DNA of 64,000 nucleotides from assembly GCA_963783855.1 (NCBI GenBank), contig CAWAPE010000013.1:124001-188000 (forward strand), given 5' to 3'. This DNA comes from JAKAGZ01 sp963783855 (GTDB lineage: Bacteria > Bacteroidota > Ignavibacteria > Ignavibacteriales > Ignavibacteriaceae). Both the position numbers and the translations under genes were made by a program. This document shows positions 26,570 to 34,305 of this stretch, in pieces. Positions within the stretch are counted from its first letter, which is position 1, and the number at the start of each line of letters is the position of its first letter. A model generated the notes under the pieces. It made no database searches. It saw only the letters and a program-made list of their open reading frames with translations, and was not told where the DNA came from.

Positions 26570-27328
26570 CTAAACAAAATTAATCTCAATAATATCTGAA
26601 ATAATTTCATGGAAAAATGGTAACCGCAAAAGTTGGTTAATTCCTTCAATATCCTGCTCATCAAATTTGCAAATAAAAGAAGATATCCCGTCTCTAATAG
26701 TTGCTCTTGCTGTTGAGGAAATAGCTTTACCAAAGTTCTTTTCTTCAACTAAATTATAAATCTTTGTTTGCGTATCACTTATTGATTTATGAAAATTTTC
26801 CAGGGCGGATCTATCAGTCGAAGCCAGGACATAATTTATATAGGGCAATGATAATACTTCAATTATTTCTTCAGCAAAACTTACTCCATTTATAAATCTA
26901 TCTTCATTAAAATTATTATCTCCTACAAGCAGGATATTCTTTCCTTCTTCCAGCTTCCCTTCAGTAAGGAGGTTTAACTCAACCTCAGTGGAATAAAGTT
27001 CCTTTAAAATTAATTTTGCCCCTACTGCTTCATTAGAAGTAACATCGCCGGACAAATAAATGCTTTTGATATCTTTCCCTTGTGATAAAAAATAGAGATA
27101 AGAATTACATAAATCACCTTCGAATGAAACACCGAAAGATTTTGAGACAAAGAGTTCTTTATGTTTAATAAGATCAAAAGTAGGAATTAGCCCAACTGAA
27201 TTTTTGTTTTTCAGTATTTGGTTAGTCACCATAGCACCGGGAAAATATTCTACTTTCCCCTGCATTTGGTCAGAAAAAGAATCCCTTATTAATTCAGTAA
27301 AGATGTTCCGGGGAAAATAGATATTCAT
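26570..27328 (-). CDS. MqnA/MqnD-like (type 2 periplasmic-binding fold) protein
   Basis: This 252-residue protein has no signal peptide. It resembles the substrate-binding fold used by menaquinone (futalosine pathway) enzymes MqnA/MqnD: a start NIYFPRNIFTELI, then SVGLIPTFDLIKHKELFVS, DIKSIYLSGDVTSNEAVGAKLILKEL and GKNILLVGDNNF. I recognise the fold pattern rather than a specific enzyme, and the second half (about 160-252) lacks features I can name. No other mqn gene is nearby. It may be a divergent binding protein of unknown ligand. Confidence 0.5.
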   Translation of the reverse strand: MNIYFPRNIFTELIRDSFSDQMQGKVEYFPGAMVTNQILKNKNSVGLIPTFDLIKHKELFVSKSFGVSFEGDLCNSYLYFLSQGKDIKSIYLSGDVTSNEAVGAKLILKELYSTEVELNLLTEGKLEEGKNILLVGDNNFNEDRFINGVSFAEEIIEVLSLPYINYVLASTDRSALENFHKSISDTQTKIYNLVEEKNFGKAISSTARATIRDGISSFICKFDEQDIEGINQLLRLPFFHEIISDIIEINFV

Positions 27329-27402
27329 AATTAGCTAAGTAGATTTTTAAGATAAACTTAAAAATAACACTTAAGAAAAGTAAATGAAAGTAGAATCAGT
27401 AT

Positions 27403-27450
27403 AGGTGCATCACTGTTAAATTATTTCATAAATTTAACAGCGAAACACCT
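27403..27450. repeat. extended stem-loop downstream of the small HTH-like gene
   Basis: Arms CTGTTAAATT (27413-27422) and AATTTAACAG (27431-27440) form a perfect 10-bp stem with an 8-nt loop. Outer arms AGGTG (27403-27407) and CACCT (27446-27450) add 5 bp after a symmetrical 5-nt internal loop. It lies between two minus-strand genes but has no T-run on either strand, so it may be a processing or stability hairpin rather than a terminator. Confidence 0.5.
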
Positions 27451-27466
27451 GTAAAGAAATGAGGAT

Positions 27467-27667
27467 CTATGCGTTAGCTTCGCTTTTCGTATATATAATT
27501 TTATCAATAGTATTTTCAGAAAGAAAATATTTTTCAGAAAGCTGACCAAATGCTTCCCAGTTTTTTAGCCCTTTTTCCTTAAGCGATCGATAATCCTCAC
27601 GGATTTGAGAATTGCGGCTAACGATTCTCGGGCTGTGTTTTACCTCTCTTACATTTGATTCTTGCAT
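27467..27667 (-). CDS. small hypothetical protein with HTH-like segment
   Basis: A 66-residue protein. I chose the ATG at 27665-27667 because GGAGG lies 5 nt upstream; the longer frame has no such site. The second half, DYRSLKEKGLKNWEAFGQL followed by SEKYFLSENTIDKIIY, looks like a helix-turn-helix of the kind that recognises DNA. The N-terminus is basic and probably flexible. I do not recognise the family. It lies downstream of the LuxR-type response regulator on the same strand, which may hint at a shared regulatory role. Confidence 0.55.
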   Translation of the reverse strand: MQESNVREVKHSPRIVSRNSQIREDYRSLKEKGLKNWEAFGQLSEKYFLSENTIDKIIYTKSEANA

Positions 27668-27805
27668 GGCTACCTCCGAACAAAATTGAAAAGAAATTTT
27701 ATGAACTACCGATAGCATTTTAAGAAATAAAAACCGTGAGAGGTATCCTACAATTTGGGGGATTTTAAAAAAGTGGCCATTTTACTTTATAATAAGCTTT
27801 TAGGG

Positions 27806-28438
27806 TCAAATCAGCCTTTCTTTTGTAGCTTTTTCGATGGCCTGTGACTTTGAATTGACTTCAAGTTTGATGTAAATATTTTTTATATGTGATCTGACAG
27901 TTTCTTTATCTATAAATAATTCACCAGCAATCATAGTGTAGCTCTTCCCTTTTGCCAGCAATTGGAGTACTTCAGTCTCTCTCGGTGACAAAGGGGAATC
28001 TGTATTTCTCTGAAATGAGTGGACGACTAACCTGGCGATATTAGTACTCATTGGTGCGCCACCTCTGCAAGCTTCTTCTATTGAATCCATTAATTTTTCA
28101 GGTGTTATGTTTTTGGTAAGATAACCACTTGCACCGGCACACAAAGCTTTAAAAACTCTATCGTCATCATCGTGAACGCTTACTGTAATAATGTCAATAT
28201 CTTTTTTAAGTTTTTTTATTCTTGCTATTCCTTCAATCCCACTAATTCCGGGCAATTCAATATCCATCAAAATTACATCCGGCGAATCCTGATCTAGATT
28301 TTTTATTGCTTCTTCACAATTATCATAATTACCGATACAATTAAATTTCTCTGAAGAATTAAGAAGTTCAACAAAACCATCTCTTATGATTTCATCATCC
28401 TCAACTATAACAATATAAATAGGATATTCCTGCTTCAT
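27806..28438 (-). CDS. NarL/FixJ-type response regulator
   Basis: The 210 residues comprise a receiver domain with acidic pocket VEDDE (12-16), phosphoacceptor D59 in ILMDIELPG, and the switch Thr and Lys in ITVSVH and YLTKN. A LuxR-type HTH follows (about 148-200: SPLSPRETEVLQLLAKGKS, ELFIDKETVRSHIKNIY, KLEVNSKSQA). It lies 80 bp downstream of the giant propeller kinase gene, and a HisKA_3 kinase with a NarL-type regulator is the standard pairing. Targets are not evident. Confidence 0.92.
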   Translation of the reverse strand: MKQEYPIYIVIVEDDEIIRDGFVELLNSSEKFNCIGNYDNCEEAIKNLDQDSPDVILMDIELPGISGIEGIARIKKLKKDIDIITVSVHDDDDRVFKALCAGASGYLTKNITPEKLMDSIEEACRGGAPMSTNIARLVVHSFQRNTDSPLSPRETEVLQLLAKGKSYTMIAGELFIDKETVRSHIKNIYIKLEVNSKSQAIEKATKERLI

Positions 28439-28518
28439 TATAAGCCCGATTAAATTATAACTATATAATATTGAATAGAAAGGTAAATGTAAACTAAAGT
28501 ATTTTGAACGGTAAGCTG

Positions 28519-31500
28519 TTAATTTGTATGAATATGTCCTCTGAATGAAATGCTTGTGCCTTTGCCGGGTACTGAATCTATGAGTAAACTTCCTTTTAGT
28601 TTTTCGGCTCTTTTTTTCATATTTCCCAAACCATTCCCGGATGAAACTTTTCCAGCGTCAAAACCTGCGCCATCATCTTTAAGAGTAATTTCAACTTCAC
28701 CATTAATTAGTCTTGATTCAAGATGCACTGAATGACTATGAGAATGTTTTAATGAATTATGCATTCCCTCTTTAAAGATTAATGCCAGGTGTCTTTTCAT
28801 ATCAGTTGATAATGATGTTTTTTCAAGCTCCGAATTCAATCCACTGACAAAAAAATCAACATCCGTATCATTAAATATTTCATCACCAAAATCTTTAAGT
28901 CTTATCAGCAAATCATATAAACTATCATTTTGCGGATCAATTGCCCAGATAAAATCTTTAGTGCCCTCATAGAGCTGTATTGAGTTCTCGGATATCTTCC
29001 TTAATAAAGGAATCACCTCTTTGTTTTGTGATTCAAGCTTCCTCTTTGCTATTTCCGTCAAGAGTGAAATACGTGTAAGCCGATGTCCAAGTTCATCATG
29101 AAAATCAATAGCAGCTTGTTTTCTTACCTTGGCATTTTCCTCCTCTCTTATTCTTTGAATACGTAGTGCATGAGAAATTTTATCTCTTGTCCTTTTATAA
29201 TGAGTGAAATAAATTAATGATAAAATAAGCAGTATCGTAATTGTTGAGAACCACCAGGTTCTCCAGAAAGGAGGCGTAATAATTAATTCTAAAGTAGCCG
29301 GGTTTTCATTCCATACACCGTCACTATTACTGCCCAAAACCTGAAATTTGTACTTTCCCGGCAACAGGTCTGTATATACTGCCGTATTATTATTCCCGGA
29401 ATAAACCCAGTTTTCATCAATACCATCAAGTTTATATTTATAAATATTTTTGGCAGGATTGGTAAAATCCAGCGAAGCATATTTTATCTCAAAGAAATTT
29501 TTATTAAAAGGAGAAATAATTTTCTCTCCAGCCTGATAAATATTTTCAAGATTTCCTATGTCCTTACCAGCCTTCACTTTTGTAATATATATAGGGGGGA
29601 TATAACTATTTAATATTATCTTCGATGGATAAAATGAAGTGAAACCATCGTTTCCACCAAAAAGAAATCTTCCACTTTTCGTCCTTAAAGCAGACTGGGC
29701 AAAAAATATGTTGCTGCTTAATCCATCCTCAACACTAAAATTTTTAAATGATTTATTTTCAACATCAAACCTGGAAATACCCTTGTTTGTGCTGATCCAT
29801 AGATTATTATCTCCATCCTCAAGAATGCTCATTATAACATTATTAGGCAGACCATCTTTCTCATCATAAGTAGTGAATACATCTTTTTTCTTGTCTAATT
29901 TATTTAATCCGTTGCTTGTACCGACCCAAAAATTATTTTTGCTGTCTTCAGTTAAAAAATAGACATAATTATTACTGAGACTTTCAGGATCGGATAAATT
30001 GTGAGAATAAATTTTAAACTTTCCGGTTGATTTATCTAATTTAAGCAAGCCTCCAAGACTCCCTACCCAGATATCATGTTTCTTATCTTCATAAATCACC
30101 TGCGCGATATTTTTCCAATAATCAGCAAGCTCGTCGGTTGGATTAAAGTAGTGACCGGAATTTCTATTATCCAGATCAAAATAGTAAATGCATTTTTCAT
30201 TAACCCCTGCCCACAATTTATGATCAGAGGTTAACAGCAAATAGGTAATATTTCCCAAAGCCATATCTGAGGTTTTTCTAATATCAGCAGGCAGTTCAAT
30301 CTGCTTTTCTTTTTGGGTATCAAAAAGTAAAATACCTTTGGTTGTACCAATCCAGAGATGATTTTTATCTAATGCAAGAGAACTAATTAAAAAAGAATTG
30401 GTTGTTTGCGGATAAGATTGAGTTAAAGAAAACCTTTTAAATTTATTAGTAACAGGATTATATTTTGTAAGCACACTATTGTAACCAACAATCCAGATGT
30501 TACCTTTTTCATCTGCCCTAAAAAAAGTTATATAATATGTTCCCGGACTATTTGAATTTTTAGGATCATATGAAAAATGTTCGAAATTTTGTTGCCTGTC
30601 AATAATTTTGCTAATCCCGGCCTGGTATGCTGATGCCCATAACACCCCGGCCTTATCAACCATTAAAGAAATAATTCTGTTTCCCATCAATGAATTTTTA
30701 TCTTCAAAACTATGCTTAAATATTTCAGTGCTATTAGCATCCCCCTGATTTAGCCTTATAAGTCCATAATATGAAGTACCAGCCCAAATATTTTGCAATT
30801 TATCTTCTGCAAGTCTTAAAATAGGTGTGGAAACTAGAAGATTAGATTTATCATTTACAATTGGTTTAATTTTTTTGCTATTTTCGTTAAGTGTGTACAA
30901 GCCGGCAGATGTTGCAACAATAAGCCTGTTTTTTGAATCTTGTAAAATATCGTGAATACTATTTACACTTTTATTATCTGGGCCATCAGTGTAGATATAA
31001 TTTTGGAAATTATCAGTACCAGGTAAATATTTTGCAAGTCCTTTTTGTGTACCAGCCCAAACAGTGCCATCATTATCAATCAATATTTTCATTATAGAAT
31101 TGGAGGGCAGTGAATTTTCATCACCTTCAACATTTTGATAATGAATCATTTTTGTAGTATTAGCATTAATTTTATCAATCCCGCCCCGCTGAGTACCTAT
31201 CCAAATATTACCGGATTTATCTTCATTTATTGACCAGACAATATTATCGCATATGCCGTCCGGATTATTTTTGTTATACAAAAACCTCCTAAATTTTCCA
31301 GTCGTCGGATCAAACCTGTTTAATCCACCTCCCCAGGTACCTGCCCATATATAACCCTGACTATCTTCAAAAACCGAGATAATATCATCGAAAGATATTG
31401 AGGTTGAATCCCGTGGGTCATTCCTGTATGTGGTGTAGTCCTGACCATTATATTTTACCAGGCCATACATTGTGGCAAACCAGATGTACCCTTTCCTATC

Positions 31501-31668
31501 CTGAATTATTGAGTATGTAAGATTAAGCGATACGCCTTTTTGAAGGGACAGTGATTCGAAGTGTACGGGATTATTTTGAGCTAAAATAGTTATGGGTGAT
31601 AATATCCCCAAAGCCAGGATAAATATTAAATAAATAAGGATATTTCTTTTACTTTTTCTCAAACTCAA
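28519..31668 (-). CDS. propeller-type (Reg_prop/Y_Y_Y) sensor histidine kinase
   Basis: A 1049-residue membrane kinase. A signal peptide (about 1-30) is followed by a long periplasmic region of repeated beta-propeller blades with the GYIWFAT..GLVKYN, NIWIGTQRGGIDKIN and NLWISTNKGISRFD pattern, which should form two seven-bladed propellers. A Y_Y_Y domain (about 700-790: FEIKYASLDFTNPAKNIYKYKLDG) and a TM helix (about 800-822) come next. The HisKA_3 box is DFHDELGHRLTRISLL (H near 857), and the HATPase has EGMHNSLKHSHS and GNGLGNMKKRAEKL. It lacks a fused receiver and AraC domain, unlike hybrid HTCS proteins, and signals to the adjacent NarL-type regulator. Confidence 0.93.
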   Translation of the reverse strand: MSLRKSKRNILIYLIFILALGILSPITILAQNNPVHFESLSLQKGVSLNLTYSIIQDRKGYIWFATMYGLVKYNGQDYTTYRNDPRDSTSISFDDIISVFEDSQGYIWAGTWGGGLNRFDPTTGKFRRFLYNKNNPDGICDNIVWSINEDKSGNIWIGTQRGGIDKINANTTKMIHYQNVEGDENSLPSNSIMKILIDNDGTVWAGTQKGLAKYLPGTDNFQNYIYTDGPDNKSVNSIHDILQDSKNRLIVATSAGLYTLNENSKKIKPIVNDKSNLLVSTPILRLAEDKLQNIWAGTSYYGLIRLNQGDANSTEIFKHSFEDKNSLMGNRIISLMVDKAGVLWASAYQAGISKIIDRQQNFEHFSYDPKNSNSPGTYYITFFRADEKGNIWIVGYNSVLTKYNPVTNKFKRFSLTQSYPQTTNSFLISSLALDKNHLWIGTTKGILLFDTQKEKQIELPADIRKTSDMALGNITYLLLTSDHKLWAGVNEKCIYYFDLDNRNSGHYFNPTDELADYWKNIAQVIYEDKKHDIWVGSLGGLLKLDKSTGKFKIYSHNLSDPESLSNNYVYFLTEDSKNNFWVGTSNGLNKLDKKKDVFTTYDEKDGLPNNVIMSILEDGDNNLWISTNKGISRFDVENKSFKNFSVEDGLSSNIFFAQSALRTKSGRFLFGGNDGFTSFYPSKIILNSYIPPIYITKVKAGKDIGNLENIYQAGEKIISPFNKNFFEIKYASLDFTNPAKNIYKYKLDGIDENWVYSGNNNTAVYTDLLPGKYKFQVLGSNSDGVWNENPATLELIITPPFWRTWWFSTITILLILSLIYFTHYKRTRDKISHALRIQRIREEENAKVRKQAAIDFHDELGHRLTRISLLTEIAKRKLESQNKEVIPLLRKISENSIQLYEGTKDFIWAIDPQNDSLYDLLIRLKDFGDEIFNDTDVDFFVSGLNSELEKTSLSTDMKRHLALIFKEGMHNSLKHSHSHSVHLESRLINGEVEITLKDDGAGFDAGKVSSGNGLGNMKKRAEKLKGSLLIDSVPGKGTSISFRGHIHTN

Positions 31669-31774
31669 AGCTTATTTTATTTTAGAGAAAATAGTGAAAT
31701 TTTTACAATGCGGAAACATATATTTTATGAAATTTTAGGCAGGCTGTTAAAACTGGAAAGATCAACGAAGATAT

Positions 31775-31804
31775 AAAAAAAGCGCACAATGTTTAGTTGT
31801 ACGC
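31775..31804 (-). terminator. rho-independent terminator after rplS
   Basis: On the minus strand GCGTACAA (31797-31804) pairs with TTGTGCGC (31782-31789) through one G-U wobble, with a 7-nt loop, followed by seven T residues (31775-31781). It lies 27 bp past the rplS stop and closes the long core-gene operon. Confidence 0.88.
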
Positions 31805-31831
31805 CTCAAAAGGATTTTGATTAAAGTAAGA

Positions 31832-32176
31832 TTAAGCTTCTTTACTTTTAATCCTGGCTGCTTTTCCGGAAAGTTTTCTGAGATAAAATAATTTAGCTCT
31901 TCTTACACTTCCTTCCTTAACAACATCAATTTTTGCAATCCTGGGTGAATTCATTGGAAAAATTCTTTCAACTCCAACACCGCTGGATATTTTTCTAACA
32001 ATAAAAGTTTTATTTGAGCCTTCTCCGCGAATGCTAATTACATCGCCCTCAAAAGACTGCAATCTTTCTTTATCACCTTCCACAACTCTAACCTGAACGC
32101 GAATTCTATCGCCTGGGTTAAATTTGGGAAAGTCTGATCTAATCTGATCCGGTAATATTTTAGATATATCTACCAT
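31832..32176 (-). CDS. rplS: 50S ribosomal protein L19
   Basis: The 114 residues match L19 over the full length: FNPGDRIRVQVRVVEGDKER, FEGDVISIRGEGSNKTFIVRK, SGVGVERIFPMNSPRI and the C-terminal RRAKLFYLRKLSGKAARIK. L19 sits at the 30S-50S interface. It is the last gene of the rpsP-khpA-rimM-trmD-rplS block, 11 bp after trmD, and is followed by a clear terminator. Confidence 0.97.
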   Translation of the reverse strand: MVDISKILPDQIRSDFPKFNPGDRIRVQVRVVEGDKERLQSFEGDVISIRGEGSNKTFIVRKISSGVGVERIFPMNSPRIAKIDVVKEGSVRRAKLFYLRKLSGKAARIKSKEA

Positions 32177-32187
32177 TATTTTCTCCG

Positions 32188-32871
32188 CTAATTATTAAAT
32201 TTTTTCCATTTCTCAGTCAAAATTACTGACTGCTCTTCTTTCCATTTTTTAATTTCTTTGTCATTACCAGAAAGAAGAATATCAGGAACTTTCATTCCTC
32301 TGTATTCTGCGGGCCTTGTATAATAAGGCGCCTCAATTCTTTCACCATCCTGAAAAGAATCTTCCAGTGCAGATTCACTATCGTTAATTACACCGGGTAT
32401 CAATCGAACCACTGCGTCAACAATCATCAATGAAGGCAGCTCGCCTCCAGTAAGAACAAAATTTCCGATTGATATTTCATCAGTCGCAAATTTTTCTCTT
32501 ACGCGGTCATCAATTTCTTTATAGTGTCCCGCAACAAGCAGAATGTTTTTAGACAGTGATAATTTATTAGCATATTTCTGATCAAATAATTTCCCCTTTG
32601 GTGTAGTAAAAATTATATGGTCATACTTTACTTTCTGCTGTAACGTTTCAATACATTCAAAGAACGGTTCCGGTTTCAAAACCATACCGGCTCCACCGCC
32701 AAATGGTTTATCATCAATCAGTTTATGTTTATTGAATGCATAATCTCTGAGATTATGCAAATTTATCGATACTTTCTTTTTATCCTGGGCTCGCTTTAGT
32801 ATGCTTGTATTTAGCGGACTTAAAAGGAGATCGGGAACTGCGGATATAATATCAATCTTCATCATTTTCAT
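32188..32871 (-). CDS. trmD: tRNA (guanine-37-N1)-methyltransferase
   Basis: A SPOUT-knot methyltransferase that modifies G37 next to the anticodon using S-adenosylmethionine. Seen in the sequence: IDIISAVPDLLLSPLNTSILKRA, DDKPFGGGAGMVLKPEP, LVAGHYKEIDDRV, SIGNFVLTGGELPSLMI and SFQDGERIEAPYYTRPAEYRG. I prefer the ATG at 32869-32871 because GGGAG stands 9 nt upstream; starts 9 bp earlier or 9 bp later are also possible. The 5' end overlaps the rimM coding end by about 20 bp, so the two are translationally coupled. Confidence 0.96.
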   Translation of the reverse strand: MKMMKIDIISAVPDLLLSPLNTSILKRAQDKKKVSINLHNLRDYAFNKHKLIDDKPFGGGAGMVLKPEPFFECIETLQQKVKYDHIIFTTPKGKLFDQKYANKLSLSKNILLVAGHYKEIDDRVREKFATDEISIGNFVLTGGELPSLMIVDAVVRLIPGVINDSESALEDSFQDGERIEAPYYTRPAEYRGMKVPDILLSGNDKEIKKWKEEQSVILTEKWKKFNN

Positions 32872-33370
32872 ATATATCATCTCCCGGCCTGAGAGTTAAT
32901 CTTTTATTTTGGGGATCAAATCCTTCAATAAAATCTTTAACGGCCGGAATTAGAATTTCTTTCCCTTCCGTGTCTTCAATTACATAGACATCGTTCGCAG
33001 GATAACTAAGAACATCTTTAATAATACCAAATTCTTTATTGTTTCTGTAAACCTTACTATCGACAAGATCGTGAATAAAATAAGATCCTGCCGGCAATTT
33101 TACCAGACCTTCATCATCTACAAAAACATCCCTACCAATTAATACTGAACAATCCTCAGCATTATTGAAGTTTTTAAATTTTAAGGCAAAAATTTTATTT
33201 TGCCTTAAAACATCTTCGACAACAAATTCTTTTTTGTCACCAAAAAAATCGAGATACGCTCGTTTCAACTTAAAAAAACGGTCGGGAAAATCAGAGAACG
33301 AAGTAATTTTCACAAATCCGTCTTTTCCGTAAACAGAAACAATACGGGCAATAAGAAAAAAGTCACTCAC
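32852..33370 (-). CDS. rimM: 16S rRNA processing protein RimM
   Basis: A 172-residue ribosome maturation factor for the 30S head that binds S19. An N-terminal RimM barrel (FLIARIVSVYGKDGFVKITSF, AEDCSVLIGRDVFVD) is followed by a PRC-barrel (SYFIHDLVDSKVY, VEDTEGKEILIPAVKDFI). It is in the classical rpsP-(khpA)-rimM-trmD-rplS order, 19 bp after khpA, and its 3' end overlaps trmD. Confidence 0.95.
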   Translation of the reverse strand: MSDFFLIARIVSVYGKDGFVKITSFSDFPDRFFKLKRAYLDFFGDKKEFVVEDVLRQNKIFALKFKNFNNAEDCSVLIGRDVFVDDEGLVKLPAGSYFIHDLVDSKVYRNNKEFGIIKDVLSYPANDVYVIEDTEGKEILIPAVKDFIEGFDPQNKRLTLRPGDDIYENDED

Positions 33371-33389
33371 TTTTGAGACTTAAATCCCT

Positions 33390-33623
33390 TTAGTCCAATA
33401 TTTCTAAAATAGCTCTTTTACCTTCCTTAGCTGCAATTGCAGTAAGCAGGGTTCTCATTGCTTGTGCAGTTTTACCCTGTTTGCCAATGACTTTACCAAC
33501 GTCATCGGACTGAACCTTCAGAGACAATACAATTTTATTATCTTCTGGAGTTTTTTCTTCGACAACCACACTATCCGGAGTATCCACAAGATGTTTAGCT
33601 ATAAATTCAATGAATTCTTTCAT
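33390..33623 (-). CDS. khpA: KH-domain RNA-binding protein KhpA
   Basis: A 77-residue single KH domain with the RNA-binding GxxG loop in DVGKVIGKQGKTAQAMRTLL and the family start EFIEFIAKHLVDTPDSV. KhpA binds RNA broadly, often with KhpB. Its position between rpsP and rimM is conserved in many phyla. It lies 73 bp downstream of rpsP, the largest gap in this operon. Confidence 0.93.
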   Translation of the reverse strand: MKEFIEFIAKHLVDTPDSVVVEEKTPEDNKIVLSLKVQSDDVGKVIGKQGKTAQAMRTLLTAIAAKEGKRAILEILD

Positions 33624-33696
33624 GGAAAGAAGCCTCCTATATTAGACAAGGGCAGCATTGGAATTAAAGCACAGAAAAAATGAGACTTGAAAAAGA

Positions 33697-34278
33697 TTAT
33701 TCCTTTTCAGCAGCATTTTCATCAGAAGTAGCACCCTTTACTTCTGCTGTACTATCTTCGGTCTTTTCTTCTTTAACTTTTTCTTCCGGAACTACTTGCT
33801 CTTTTTCTTTTGCTTCCACTTCAGCTTTTTCTTTTGTTTCCGCTTCAGCCTTTTCTTTTGCTTCTGCTTCTTCTTTTAGTTTTGCCTCAGCTTCCGCTTT
33901 TTCTTTAGCTTCTGCCTTTCTGGATTTTTTCTTTTTTTCGGCAGAACTAGCCTTTGCTTCTCTTAATTTTTCCCAGTTTTCGACTTCTGTTGCAATCTTA
34001 TCTTCAGACAAACCTTTGCGAACTAATTCTCTTTTAAGAATTATTCCTTTTTGTTTCAATAAACTTTTTACAGTGTCGGTTGGTTGAGCACCAACGTTTA
34101 ACCAGTACATCGCACGATCTTCATTAATATTAAGCGTGTGTGGATCAGTTAAAGGATTATACAATCCGATTGCTTCCAGAAATTTACCATCTCTGGGAGC
34201 TCTTGAATCAGCAGCTACTACTTTATATATAGGTTGCTTTTTCTTGCCCATTCTTCTTAGTCTTAACTTTACAGCCAA
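33697..34278 (-). CDS. rpsP: 30S ribosomal protein S16 with long charged C-terminal tail
   Basis: Residues 1-85 are a normal S16: VKLRLRRMGKKKQPIYKVVAAD, SRAPRDGKFLEAIGLYNP and the RAMYWLNVGAQPTDTVKSLL block. After about residue 105 comes a low-complexity tail of roughly 85 residues rich in Lys, Glu and Ala (repeats of the type KEKAEAEAK), making the protein 193 residues instead of about 80-100. The DNA is correspondingly repetitive at about 33740-33930. Acid/base-rich tails on S16 occur in some Bacteroidota-related lineages; the tail is probably disordered. It lies 27 bp downstream of ffh. Confidence 0.95.
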   Translation of the reverse strand: MAVKLRLRRMGKKKQPIYKVVAADSRAPRDGKFLEAIGLYNPLTDPHTLNINEDRAMYWLNVGAQPTDTVKSLLKQKGIILKRELVRKGLSEDKIATEVENWEKLREAKASSAEKKKKSRKAEAKEKAEAEAKLKEEAEAKEKAEAETKEKAEVEAKEKEQVVPEEKVKEEKTEDSTAEVKGATSDENAAEKE

Positions 34279-34305
34279 AGTATTTTACCTCCAGGTATAA
34301 CTTAT

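Noticed and set aside
26545..26748. 67-residue minus-strand frame overlapping the MqnA-like gene
   Set aside because: It lies almost wholly within the better-supported 252-residue frame and has no recognisable features.
33680..34087. Plus-strand frame of 135 residues made of Ser/Ala/Phe repeats
   Set aside because: It is the reverse reading of the Lys/Glu/Ala tail of rpsP; the low-complexity composition explains its length. No ribosome-binding site supports it.
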